DNA from: Strigamia acuminata
Lineage: Eukaryota > Arthropoda > Chilopoda > Geophilomorpha > Linotaeniidae
Direction of reading: 5' to 3'
Length of the DNA stretch: 64,000 nt
Assembly: GCA_949358305.1 (NCBI GenBank)
Contig: OX442317.1
Location: 10,296,186-10,360,185 of the forward strand
Shown here: piece by piece, positions 38,592-49,191 of the stretch
Layout of the letters: each line of letters opens with the position of its first letter
How positions within the stretch are numbered: the stretch's first letter is position 1
Program-made: the position numbers and the translations under genes
The notes under the pieces: model-generated
What the model was told of the DNA's origin: nothing
Databases searched by the model: none
What the model saw: only the letters and a program-made list of their open reading frames with translations

Positions 38592-38779
38592 CAGGGTGAC
38601 CAGATTTGGGAAATGAAAAACCTGGACGATGTACAATTTCTTAAAAAATTAGCCATACAAACTGGAAAAATCTCCCGCGCACTTCGCTCGTATGCCGGAA
38701 TTAAAACATCGAGCAAGGTTTTCGAGAGACCGGGACAAACTGGGCTGTCCCAGTAAAACCGGGACGTCTGGTCACCCTG
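38592..38779. mobile_element. Short hAT-like MITE (188 bp)
   Basis: The inverted ends CAGGGTGACCAGA and TCTGGTCACCCTG are perfect for 13 bp and start with the hAT-like CAGGG. Flanks GTCCTTGA and GCCTTGAG look like an 8-bp duplication that has since changed by an indel. Confidence 0.72.
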
Positions 38780-40874
38780 GCCTTGAGCTTGTTCTATGCC
38801 CAACCAATGGAAGATTATCTCAAGTATATTTAGACAAGATGAACAAAATCAGGGTAGCTGTATTGTATTCAACGCCTACGAACCTTTTAGGGCCAACCGT
38901 GAATTTGCACGTGTCAAGAACCGTGAACCAGCGCTAGATGCAGGATTTTGTATCAGTAAGGGTTAGGCTTAAGAGGCATTCATGGTGCATTGCAATTTAC
39001 CAGTATCGGTACTTCCAAAATTAATTTTAAAAAATTGTACTGTATACAAGTAGGTGTGTGCAAATGATAAATTGGCATAATTTATCTTGACGTGCTATAA
39101 TGTATTTAGATCTGTGTGTAATTCCGCTGAACCCGCCTAAGCGGTCCTAGAATTACGGAGGTTAACATAACTGCGGCCAAGCAAGTGGGGAATCAATCAG
39201 AAGAGACCAGATCTCCCTGGGAGGAACTTTTAGTGGACCTGTCAAGTAAACCTGGGGTTGCACTGCAAAGACTGCTCGGCCTGGTGATTGCAGCGGACCA
39301 CCCTATGTAGAAAGAGTGTGTGTGAGGCAGACTCAAACTCAAACTAAATCCAATAAACTTACAAAACAGTAGACTTCCAATAGAGAACATGGGAATGCTC
39401 TCACGAGCTAAACGATCTAAAAGAAATCCTTAAACTTTAAATCGACTTAAACGTAGTGTAGAAAAAATATAAAAAGTTCGAATCAAAAGCATAAAAGTGG
39501 TAATATCATCAACACTCAACAGAGAACATTGAACAGGGTCACTGAACAGTAACTCAACAATTAGCTGCATAAAAAGAGAAAACCCAAGTCATCTTTGTCT
39601 GATCCTGATCACGATCACGAGCAAACTTTGAATGAATGTTGTTGGCATTGCTCTTAGTTGAGTGTTAGTAGCCTGTAGCAGGCTTCTGTGGGCTAAAGTG
39701 AAGTTGACATCTTATTAGGATTTATTAAAGCGATGAAAGTGTTGCTTTTGCCATGCAGTACAACCAACTTGGGGTTTATTCCAGACTTGTAACATTATCC
39801 AGACAGCTGAAATGGACAAGTTTACAAATTATTAAGTGATGGTATCATACGTTATCATGATCATTATGCGTGACATTCATTTATTCACTGGTTAAAGATG
39901 TTAAGGCATGCAAATTGGCACGTTTACATGGTGTAAATAAACTGCGCTGATTGTGCGTGATATTTGTGGTGATGCATGGCATAGTCAACATTGGCAAAGT
40001 GATAAATATTTGTCTTTGAGAAAAAACAGCTGTTGGTTTTGTGAATTAAATTATAAGCTTACAATACATGCTAATGAACACTTGGCATGAAGAAAGTTGT
40101 GTTGATGAAGAACTTTGCAATCGGAGTTTGTACTTAATCAATTAACATCAGAACTGGCAAGCATTAAATATACAATGAACCTTAAAGCTGATCTCTTTCA
40201 AATGTCATCATTCGTTGCCAGAAAATTGCCAGAAGATTGCCAGAAGGAACAATTAGGCTCCACTTTGCTACTCATTTTCATATCTTGATAAGTAGCCTAT
40301 TCGGAGCGGGAAGAATTATGTCGGCCGGCTTTTTGTATTTTTTTATTAGACGAGTTATCTATCACGCAGTGTATATACAAGACTTGTTGGATCTTACATA
40401 AGAAGAAACAAACAAAAAAGTGAAATTTACAGATTAATATTAAAGGTCATGGGAAGAGAAATGAAAATTTTCTCTCAAGTGTTTGAAATAGCCTAAAAAA
40501 AGGTTATGTACCCACTTTCCTTGACAAACTTAAGAAATATTCAAATAATAAAGTATTTGTTGTTTTGAAATCTTGATTTTACCATTTCAAAAAGGGAACC
40601 ATTTTGTGCAATGCATTGTGGGATTTCTACGTCATCGACGACATGATTTGAAAACAACAACACCACGCATACATTCGAAGTAGTGTTACGCACATTGATT
40701 CAATTGTTGCCAGCCAATTTTAGGCCAAAAAACATTTATTTTAGAAGTTCCGACCCCCGGGAAATTTTAAAAAATAACTGGTACCAGCATATTTTGGCAA
40801 TAAAACATGGCTTTTAGAGGTGCCAACCTCGGAAATTTTTTTCATATAACACAGTACCGAACGATTTTTACACC

Positions 40875-41052
40875 TCCCGCATTTGCGCGATCGAATACAG
40901 CCAAACACCCGCCGTATTTGTGCGATCGAATACGGCGGGTGTTTGGCTGCATTCGATCGCACAAATGCGGCATGTGTTTGGCTGCATTTGCGCGATCGAA
41001 TGCGGCCAAACACCCGCCGCATTCGATCGCACAAATGCGGGCGGTGTTTGGT
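40875..41052. repeat. Alternating palindromic GCGATCGAAT array inside the TTAA element
   Basis: A block of about 35 bp (GCGATCGAATACGGC then GGGTGTTTGGCTGC) is repeated five or six times in alternating orientation. CGATCG, AAACACCCGCC and GGCGGGTGTTT recur, so long hairpins can form. Open frames here encode an artefactual Ala/Arg/His repeat on both strands. Confidence 0.85.
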
Positions 41053-41065
41053 CGATTCTCAGTCT

Positions 41066-41090
41066 TAAATAAATAAATAAATAAATAATA
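41066..41090. repeat. (AAAT)n microsatellite
   Basis: AAATAAATAAATAAATAA follows directly after the palindromic array. Confidence 0.85.
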
Positions 41091-43024
41091 ATTTCAATAG
41101 AAAATCAAAAATTTGATTATAGAATCGGTTTTTAACTCGTTCAAAGTTGAAAACCGATTCTGTAATCAAGGTTTTGAAATCGGATTTTGGCAATTTGGAA
41201 TTGCACGTGCCTAATTTTTTTGTTATTAGCTGTTCTTTCCTATTTTTTTGGTATTTTTTTATGATTTTCTGTGATTTTCGGTAATTTTTTGTTGTTATTT
41301 GGTGGTACTATTGGTTATTTTGGTAACTTTCGGCTATTTTTATTTTTTTTAATTTTTTTTAAAATTTTTGGTTGCTGGTATTTTTGATTATTTGCTGTGA
41401 TTTTTTGTTATTTGCTGTGATTTTTTGTTATTTGCTGTAATTTTCTATTTTTCTGGTAATTTTCACTAAAAAACATGCTGAAATCGCAAATTGGTGCTGG
41501 AATTCCCGTGCTTGTTTGTCGTCGATGACGTAAAAATAATGCCGCCTAGTGGCGATATGTATAAACTTTGGAAAATCGTAATGGCGGAACAATTACTGTT
41601 CGGTTCGAATTTAAACAGCGGTTTTAAACAATACCACGTAAGTTTGTCAACTAAAGTGGGTACATAACCTTTTTTTAGGCTATTTCAAACACTTGAGAGA
41701 AAATTTTCATTTCTCTTCCCATGACCTTTAACATGAAAATGAAAATCAGAAAGTGAAAATACCATTTTTGGAAAATTGTTTTAAACTGCTTAACTTCAAA
41801 ACTGATAAATGATTTCATGTGCCAATTTGTAGTTTTATTGATTAATTAATTAAACCTAAGAAATGTGTAGTTTGAATTAGGCATCAAGATAAGGCTTGTT
41901 TTTAGTGCAGCAGGCCAGCAGGTGCTGGTTGTGAGGGATTTCAATGTACTGTAATTAAGTATGTCTTGGTCATTGATGGAACAAGCTTTTTTGGGGTCAT
42001 TACTTACACCAACGATCAAATTATAGCTTTAATAGTTTTCAATAACAATAATCTCTCAGTTTGCTACATTTTAGACTGGGGGGTTTCAAAAGTCAAAGTC
42101 AAAGCAAGAAAAGTTGGTTTGTTCTTCATTCATTCGCCTGGATCACTTTAAAGAAAACTTCCCGTATAAATTTAGTACGAGTACAAATTGTATGCTATTT
42201 GATTTTGTATTCATTGATGTATAGGGATTGATTCTGTATTTAGTTTTACTGTAGGAAATGCGTTATGGCCTTGCGGGTATGTCACATGAGTTGGAGATTG
42301 AAAAAAAGCAGATGAATGTTTCTTTGTGAAGTACTGAATGTGAAGTGGAACAACAATGGATCAATGACCGTATATTTTTATCATTATGGTATTATTATTA
42401 AAATCCGTTGATGTTGAATGAGTATTTGTTTATTATGGGCGTGCTAAAATAATATTAGTGTAAAAAATTGTAGTATTTTTAAATGAATTTGTATCTTGCC
42501 ATAATGTTATGATTTTTTTAGAAATCATTTTTACCAAGGAAAAAATACATGAATGCTTTACTAAATTTGTGTTTTAAAAAAGCCATAGGATCTTTAATTG
42601 AAGTACTTAATGGTTATTTAATGCAAATTTATTGGCAATTAACTTTTATGCCCAGTAAATGAGTAAAAACAGTTTTATTGATTTGGAACCAAAAGTGGCA
42701 TAAAAAGAATTACGGTAGACATATCCGACTAGATAGGAGATGCAAGATAAGATGTTGAATAAAGTGGACGTAAGATAAGATATGAGTTACAGATACAGTT
42801 ATGGGTCAATTTCCCATAATAAATCGTGGGAAATTTTATTTTCATTCTGGGACAATTATAGTCAAATTAAGGAACAATGAGTTTACTTGTGGGACAGTAC
42901 AAGTTTAATTATGAGACAATGTGAATTTAATTAGGGACAATATGAGTTTAATTTTGCTGCAACCCGAGTGTCAATGTGTGGCTATGTCCTTTGTGAAGGC
43001 GTTTTGGTTCGTGATTTTGTTGGA

Positions 43025-43095
43025 GTCCCGGTAGCTTAATTGGTAGAGTTTCCGTTCGGCAAACGGGAGATCTGGTTTCAACTCCCGTGCAGTCC
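43025..43095 (+). ncRNA. tRNA-like sequence, probably a SINE head or tRNA pseudogene
   Basis: Pol III box A (TAGCTTAATTGG, 43032-43043) and box B (GGTTTCAACTCC, 43074-43085) stand at tRNA spacing. A D-arm-like TTAATTGGTAGAG and an anticodon-like stem (TTCCGT/ACGGGA) around the loop TCGGCAA are present. The 5' end GTCCCGG finds no acceptor-stem partner and the T-arm does not close, so it is not a working tRNA. Confidence 0.5.
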
Positions 43096-44694
43096 GAACC
43101 GATTCGTTATATCAACCAGAAATTTGGGTATGGGGAGCACTGTAAAGGTAGAGACACAAGGGAGCGGGTAAAAATTCCAAAGCTTGCTGGTACAAGTTTA
43201 AAGAGGGAGTCATTTACAAGCTCACTTGACCCGCTTTTGGCTTATCAGCTTAACTGGCAAACTCAAGCTAGCTAAGTAGCTAAGTAGTACCTAGCCAGAA
43301 ATTCCCGCCAAAATATCCTCCAAGAATTTCCTCACGATTCTGATTGGCTGTCAAAGTGACATGACCAAAACACCAGCAAACTTGAAGCTGGTAAATCAAA
43401 CTCAGTTTGATCGGAGCGGGTGAGTACAAGCTCGCTTCAAAACAAAGCTTTGAATAAAAAGGCAAGCTTGTGTTTGCTCAAGCGAGCGAGTTTTTAGCCG
43501 CTTTTTCAAGTAAAAGCAAGCTTTTAAATTTTACCCCCTCCCTTGTGTTTCCGCCTTTAGTCCATGAAGTTTCTTAATATTAAAACATTATTTAGACTTG
43601 AAACAATCATCTAAATGTACTGTATAGGGCAGGGGTTCTGAAAAATTTCAGAAAGACAATCCTACCACTTACAATGCAATGATGGATGCCCTTACAGTTG
43701 GTGCGGCAAGCAAGTGTTTCGTCGCGAAAAAGGGCCTTGGCGAATGTTGACTTGAATGATGCATTTCTCGCGAGTGTGACAGTCCAGCACACTTATGAGG
43801 GATTTCTGACGGCTTTAGATAAGCAGGTTACATCCAAAAGAGTCAAGACATTATTTACTGCAGTGTGAGGTGACTGATGATCGGTAGGAAATGGCAGCAG
43901 AGGGCTCTAGGAATACGAAAGAGTTTGGAAATTGTGGTAAGAATTGAGGAGCTCGATTGTGGAGTTGATAATGGTGGCCTTTTTGAAGGGAAGGATGAAG
44001 GAAGGAAGGAAGCAACAGCCAAATCACAGAAAAAGATCTTTCCGAAAGAAAAAAACCGAGCGACAGTTGCGGAACTTGAAAATAAAAATGTGCAAGAGTT
44101 TGAGATCATGTGATTTTTGGGTGTACTCTAGGTTGAACGATTTATTAGGTTTGGCCGCTTGGCTAAAATGACGCCACTTCCTTAAAGTGAAAGGGGCGGA
44201 GCCATGCTGTTCTGACGTCAGTGGACGCCCTTTCAAAGCGTATAAATACAGTATTGTACAGTGTGCTTACAAAATAAATTAAGTTTTGACTTAATTAATT
44301 CGATCAAACAAAACTAAATTTTCCTAGTATCGGCACATTTCTCTGACTACCATGAAGATGCCGAAAATCGCAAAAATATCAACTCTTTCACATTAAAATG
44401 TAAAAAACGAAATATGTGGGCTCATAGGGGAAGGGGTTTTTATTTTAAACAATATTAGACTGGTTTCAGAATTTATTAACCACTTGGTAACGAAAAACCA
44501 AGTCGATTTAGAGTTGACCCTGGCAAATAGGCATCCATTTTTGTTTAAGTATTTAAGTGGTTGCGCCACTGTACACAGGAAGTTGAAACACACAAACATT
44601 CATGTCAAGTTAAATAAAAGCCTTTAAACAAACAGATTGAGGAGACGTAAAGTTGCATCTTCTAATTGGAAAAATTTCTTGTCTTTATTTACAG

Positions 44695-44834
44695 GAATAC
44701 CAATGGATATCTATGCCATCCTGGATGGTCACGTGCTACCTTATATACGAGAGCCGAGTTTTGAGAAATATTTACCCACAATTCCATCCGAAATACAACA
44801 CGTCAACTTTACGTGGAAGTCTGGCAAAAATCGG
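44695..44834 (+). CDS. WIF1: WIF1-like secreted Wnt inhibitor, second coding exon
   Basis: The acceptor TATTTACAG precedes 140 nt that join the exon at 30406 in phase 1. They encode IPMDIYAILDGHVLPYIREP and then FEKYLPTIPSEIQHVNFTWKSG. This is the middle of the WIF domain, where human WIF1 reads …RMPAIPVNIHSMNFTWQA…. The exon closes with CGG before the donor GTAAGC (phase 0). The rest of the WIF domain and the EGF repeats are not found before the window end, so intron 2 exceeds 19 kb here, enlarged by the LTR retrotransposon. RYK also carries a WIF domain, but the LWID and PAIP/PTIP spacing fits WIF1 better. Confidence 0.83.
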
Positions 44835-45950
44835 GTAAGCAGTCTGTCTATCTTATCTCCACTCGTTTTCTTTCATCCCTTGGTCTCTCCTCGTGAAATA
44901 ATTAGCGAGTTTTAAAACAATTTACAAATGATTCGAAAAATTGTTCGTGAATAATTGATAAACTCGATTAGCTGCTCGAATGTTGAATTAGACTCGAGAA
45001 ACGGACGTAATGTTTGTAAATTTGACGGAGTTGTTTGTAATGTGCACACGATGCACTCGTTTAATCCTGCGAGACAATATTAAATTAAGAAAGTGCACAA
45101 AGAGTGCGCGTGTGTTTGAAATGCGTTGCACGCACCGCCACCATGCTCCGCTATTAGTTTGACGATAAAAATCAATTGCAGGCTTGCAGCAATGCAAATG
45201 CAGCGCACACATGTAAACGACTTAGCAAACAGATAAGCTAACTGATGAGGAAACAAGTGACGACAAAACCAGAATCTGCTAATTAAACATTTATTTTAAA
45301 GCTCAGCAATATGAATTTACAGCCAACTTTGGTCAGTTTTGAGGTTTTTGCTCTATTTGACTTTAATTACTTTTCTCGAAAACTCGAATTTTCTTTAAAC
45401 ATGTTTTTAAACATGGTTTTGGTCAGTTTTTTAAAAAAAATTTTGGTGTTTTTTTTAGACGATTTTAGGGCGATTTATGAATTTGTTTTGTATATTTATG
45501 CATTCATGCATTTACGGACAAATTTGTTTAACAAACAATAAAAGAAATAATAGATTCAAATTTTTTTACAAAATTTCTTTTGAATTCAGTCTCAATTATT
45601 TTTGTCATACTCTTTCGACAAATTCCGAATTGGTTACATTTTTTAATAAACATGAAACTGTCAAAGAACAGACTTATTTTCACACATTTTTTGAAAATTC
45701 TTTTTGGCTTTGGGTCAAAAATGACCCAAGTTTGGTAAATAGGAGATTTTTTTATGCTTACTAATTACTAAACAAGTATTTCTATTTATTTGTTACGAAA
45801 TAGGAAGGATTAAAGTTGGTCCTGTTACTTAATTTGTAAAGAAAAAAAGGAAATTGTCGTTTTCCCATTTCTATAATTTTATCTACCGATGGGAAGGTTA
45901 AAAATAAAAAGACTTGCTTTTTTCCTTTTTTTCCTTGCGCTATAAAAACG
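44835..45950. other. WIF1 intron 2 upstream of the LTR element
   Basis: AT-rich sequence with only short biased open frames. Nothing else is supported. The last four bases, AACG, are duplicated after the retrotransposon. Confidence 0.6.
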
Positions 45951-46560
45951 TGTGGTGACCACGAGGTCACAAAAGTGTTTTAATTAATCATAACCTAATA
46001 AATAGTAATTTTAATATTGATAGTAAAATGATTGTCAGATTATTGCGGGAAAATTAGCTATACTAGTTTTACCGTTTCTGCGAGACTGACGTGACAACGT
46101 CATAGATTTGCATAATTCCCCGAATTTATGCAAATACGTCATTTCCGGTCCAGCCACTATTTAAACCCGTGTCTGACCGGAAACCCCCACTTTATAGATA
46201 CCAGAGCAACATTAGCATCACCACCTCACCGTCAGGCCGTTTTACCGGATTGATAGAGGATCGATGCCCGTTGCCAATTACATCTATAAATCAGAGTCAC
46301 AGATATTATCGTAGCAATACTACGATCGTAATATCTCCCGAAGCGAAGCGTTTGCGAACACGTGTTTCGCCAGACGCCATTACCCTAGACAACAGTAGAA
46401 GCCACGTGTAAGACTGCCGTGCAGCAACAAATCGTATCCGCCAGCAAGGATCCGAGACCACATTGTTAAGTATCATTATTGTATTATTACAAGTGTGAAA
46501 TAAAGGGTGTTATTAGTAAGATATTGTGTAAGTTTATTTACCGGAATCAAGGTTACGACA
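45951..46560 (+). repeat. 5' long terminal repeat
   Basis: It begins TGTGGTGACC and ends GGTTACGACA (TG…CA) and is repeated at 56528-57137. It contains a TATA-like TATTTAAA (46158-46165) and a poly(A) signal AATAAA (46499-46504). It also has two inverted octamers (46106-46113, 46128-46135) and a CRE-like pair (46087-46102). An 80-codon open frame in each LTR starts at GTG and is not considered a gene. Confidence 0.96.
46087..46165 (+). promoter_or_regulatory. LTR promoter: CRE-like pair, two POU octamers, TATA-like box
   Basis: TGACGTGACAACGTCA (46087-46102) is a near-palindromic CRE pair. ATTTGCAT (46106-46113) and ATGCAAAT (46128-46135) are perfect octamers facing each other 14 bp apart. 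ACGTCA occurs again at 46136-46141, followed by TTTCCGG (ETS-like). TATTTAAA at 46158-46165 would place the start near 46190. The same sites recur in the 3' LTR, 10577 bp later. Confidence 0.6.
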
Positions 46561-46562
46561 CG

Positions 46563-46580
46563 TGGGGGCCTGTCCGGGAT
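46563..46580 (+). other. Primer binding site, tRNA-Pro-like
   Basis: TGGGGGCCTGTCCGGGAT lies two bases after the 5' LTR. It differs from the classic tRNA-Pro primer site TGGGGGCTCGTCCGGGAT only by a swapped CT/TC pair, so a proline tRNA or a close relative is the likely primer. Confidence 0.8.
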
Positions 46581-46645
46581 AGTTTGACTAATCAGACTAT
46601 TTTAAATAAACGTATCTTACGGTTTGACATTTGCAAACTATCGAA

Positions 46646-49189
46646 ATGACGAAAAGCGGGAAAAATCGAAACCCTTCAACCGCAAGCGCCCGAAGAAAAG
46701 CCATGGAATCCGCCAAGGCAAGGGCCGAAGCATTAGCTAGTCCAGCGTTAGAAAAGCAGCCACCGGAGCCGACGAGGGAAAAGACGACTGGAAAGACACC
46801 AGTCAACGAAAACCACGCGGAAAAACCACCCGAGAAAGTACCGACCGATAAAACGCCGGCTAGTAAAGTACCCGCTAGCAAAGCCCCAACGAATAAAACG
46901 CCAATAAACCAGCGAATCGAAGGAGAAGTCGAAGAAGAGGAAGAAGAAGAATCCGAACAAAGTCAGAACGGGTATAACCTATTCGACAATCAGGATAATC
47001 GCCAGAGTAATCGTGTCACGATCACACACGGTTATAATTCGAAGAAATCCCAAATCGATAGCTGTAAAGAAGCGTACGAACTCGCTCGACTGGAGGGAAT
47101 CCCTTACGATGAAGAAGGGGACCCGCTAGCACAGATGAACATGATCATTCGTCTTGCCAAAGAGCGAGCGGAAAAACGAGCCCTTAGAAGGGGTCGAAAA
47201 AGCGTAAAACGTCAAAAAACGAATAACCAAACGACGGACTCCTACGATTCCACCCGAACATCCGACGCCGACGACGAAAGCGAGGCCGATTCCCTCAGCT
47301 CGAAAGGAATCAACGTTCAAGGATGGGATAGTATAGTGAACGAGCCAGTCGAAATCCAGAGCGAATTTCTGGAAGCCTTCCAACAGGACCGTCGAAATAA
47401 TAAGGGTCAACAGTCGTGGGCAATCGCCCAATCCTTCGCTACGAGGGCTGGCCACACCAGTCAAACACCAAAGGATCCTAACGCAGAGATGATTAGACTG
47501 ATAAATCAGCGAAACCACCTCAGAAACCAGCAAGGACGGAACAGGTTGGCAATGCCAAGCCTCGAGGATATCCAGACGGTACAAGCCAATGTCGACGCCG
47601 CGAATGAGGCGGAGAGAATAAAAATACAAGCCGCCAACGAAGCCGACCGAGAAGCCGCAAGACAAAAAGCACAACTTTACGGCGGGAGAAAGTCGACCAT
47701 TTTGATCGGACAGAAGAACGGGGTCCTAACTGGAACAGCCATAAACGGAATTTTCCCCCCCGGAACACAACTGACCGAGTCGCAGCTAAACTCGACAACA
47801 CCGACCTTGACCGACCCGAACTCGACCAACGACAATTTCCAACGATTTGCGCCACAAAATGGAGCTACGTCCCCGAACAGTGGGAATCAATACCAAGCCG
47901 ATCCCATAATGGAAGCTAGATTAAGAGCACTCGAGGAACGAGCACGCGCCGACTCCCAGGTCAACCAAAATCGAAATCTGAGAAATCGCCCAAGACAAAA
48001 CGAGAGCCTTCTTCGAAAATATTCCACCGATCAATGGGCCTTAGAACAAAAGGACCGAAACATAAAATGGTCACAGTTGCGACTGATGAGATTCGACGGA
48101 ACTTGGAGGGCCGGCAATAAATTCTTAGACGAAGTGGCACTCACCATTTCACGACTCGGAGCCGAACCCGACGAGATGGTGGCAAAAGGGCTACCCGAAA
48201 TGTTAGTAGGGGAAGCCAGAGCCTGGTATGTGGAAGCAAAATTAAAAACTTGGGAACAGTTTGTCGTCGCTTTCAACAGTCAGTACGGCGAGACACAAAA
48301 AGAAATTAGACAGAGAGTCAGTCTCATGCTACAAGCCTCAGGAGAAGAATTACGAGCCTATTTCCGACGAGCGAAAAGTTTGTTCAACGAGTTGGATACG
48401 CCACTCGACGAATATGCGCAAAACGTGATTTTCGAAAAGGGGTTAAACGACACCTCGAAGAAAGTACTGAGAGATATGAACGCTCCCACAGCAGATAGTT
48501 TCGAACAGCTGCTAAAATTTGTAAATGACTATCACGAAGAAGTAGACGATCGTTATACGGAAGCCCTGACGCCCGAACAAAGGACACAAACACAACTCCG
48601 CATACAGCGTATCCATGCTAAAAATCATGACGCAGGGAGACTGATCCAGTCGCGTAGCTTCCTGAACGGAGAAATCGAGGCCGCACCGCCGAAAAAGGTG
48701 AACGATAAAGCCACCTCGAACCCGATACCGGCTCCAAAAGCTTACAGAGCCAGTACGAACTCCGACGCAACTAATCTCGAAGAAGGGAGGGAAAGTGAAG
48801 ACAATAACTCCGAGCAGAACTCAGGAGGGGATACCAGCGATAGCCAACAAGAAGAAGAGATTCTCCACGCTAACATGGGGAAAGAAATCGCCCCAAGCTA
48901 CCGACCCCGAATGAAGACCGCGAATAAAACGGAGCACCACAATCCAAAAAGCGATAAACCCTACGAGAAAAAAGAGTTCGTGAGACGACCATACCCGAAA
49001 ACAGATAACTCCACCACAAAACCTTGTAATTACTGTAACGAGATGGGACACTGGAGAAGAGATTGTCCAAAACGAAAGAAGAGGAAAGAAGAGAAGGAAG
49101 CCGCCAAAAACGACGCATTGTTAGAAAAGCTAACAGCTAAATTCGAAGAACTGACAAAAAACTGGTTAAAGCAGACAGAAAAAAAATAA
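46646..49189 (+). CDS. gag: Gag polyprotein of the Gypsy element
   Basis: The ATG at 46646 starts 847 residues ending in tandem stops (TAATAA). The first 450 or so residues are highly charged and low in complexity, with repeated KTP/KxPxxK units near the start. A Retrotrans_gag domain follows at about 470-650 (RLMRFDGTWRAGNKFLDE, ARAWYVEAKLKTWEQFVVAF, LRAYFRRAKSLFNEL). A single CCHC knuckle CNYCNEMGHWRRDC lies at residues 794-807, followed by a basic tail. This Gag is long for the family, which usually has 300-500 residues. It forms the particle shell and packages RNA. The last codons lie on an A8 run used for entry into pol. Confidence 0.92.
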   Translation: MTKSGKNRNPSTASARRKAMESAKARAEALASPALEKQPPEPTREKTTGKTPVNENHAEKPPEKVPTDKTPASKVPASKAPTNKTPINQRIEGEVEEEEEEESEQSQNGYNLFDNQDNRQSNRVTITHGYNSKKSQIDSCKEAYELARLEGIPYDEEGDPLAQMNMIIRLAKERAEKRALRRGRKSVKRQKTNNQTTDSYDSTRTSDADDESEADSLSSKGINVQGWDSIVNEPVEIQSEFLEAFQQDRRNNKGQQSWAIAQSFATRAGHTSQTPKDPNAEMIRLINQRNHLRNQQGRNRLAMPSLEDIQTVQANVDAANEAERIKIQAANEADREAARQKAQLYGGRKSTILIGQKNGVLTGTAINGIFPPGTQLTESQLNSTTPTLTDPNSTNDNFQRFAPQNGATSPNSGNQYQADPIMEARLRALEERARADSQVNQNRNLRNRPRQNESLLRKYSTDQWALEQKDRNIKWSQLRLMRFDGTWRAGNKFLDEVALTISRLGAEPDEMVAKGLPEMLVGEARAWYVEAKLKTWEQFVVAFNSQYGETQKEIRQRVSLMLQASGEELRAYFRRAKSLFNELDTPLDEYAQNVIFEKGLNDTSKKVLRDMNAPTADSFEQLLKFVNDYHEEVDDRYTEALTPEQRTQTQLRIQRIHAKNHDAGRLIQSRSFLNGEIEAAPPKKVNDKATSNPIPAPKAYRASTNSDATNLEEGRESEDNNSEQNSGGDTSDSQQEEEILHANMGKEIAPSYRPRMKTANKTEHHNPKSDKPYEKKEFVRRPYPKTDNSTTKPCNYCNEMGHWRRDCPKRKKRKEEKEAAKNDALLEKLTAKFEELTKNWLKQTEKK

Positions 49190-49191
49190 TA
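49179..49191 (+). other. Probable -1 ribosomal frameshift site at the gag end
   Basis: Eight A residues (49179-49186) directly precede the gag stop TAA at 49187. Pol is in the -1 frame relative to gag. That frame is open without a stop from the A run through to 53490, so slipping back one base on A-AAA-AAA would make Gag-Pol. Confidence 0.72.

Larger units (their letters stand above)
40444..41727. mobile_element. 1.28-kb TTAA-flanked element with about 90-bp TIRs
   Basis: The left arm (40444-40533) and right arm (about 41640-41727) are inverted copies over about 90 bp, beginning AGGTCATGGGAAGAGAAATG, with only a couple of changes. TTAA stands immediately outside both ends (40440-40443 and 41728-41731), as for piggyBac-type insertion. 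A second inverted pair (TACGTCATCGACGACA at 40649 and its complement near 41518) lies further in. There is no transposase, so the element is non-autonomous. Confidence 0.85.
30407..44694 (+). other. WIF1 intron 1 (14.3 kb), mobile-element rich, no other gene seen
   Basis: Donor GTGAGT at 30407 and acceptor TATTTACAG ending at 44694 bound a large first intron. It contains (GTGA)n runs (30409-30420, 30772-30794), several TIR elements listed separately and a tRNA-like SINE head. Open frames in it are short or compositionally biased. Large first introns often hold enhancers, but none can be named from the sequence. Confidence 0.75.

Noticed and set aside
39115-39300. Structured-RNA-like stretch (GC-richer, short inverted GAATTCC-type pairs)
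   Set aside because: I compared it mentally with U1, U2, U5, 7SL and rRNA and found no convincing match.
43025-43095. Functional tRNA gene
   Set aside because: Box A and box B are present, but the acceptor stem has no partner and the T-arm fails, so only a tRNA-derived remnant is reported.
46169-46411. 80-codon frame present in both LTRs (also 56746-56988)
   Set aside because: It starts at GTG, lies in the LTR where the promoter and leader are expected, and resembles no known protein. Its identity in both LTRs only reflects LTR identity.
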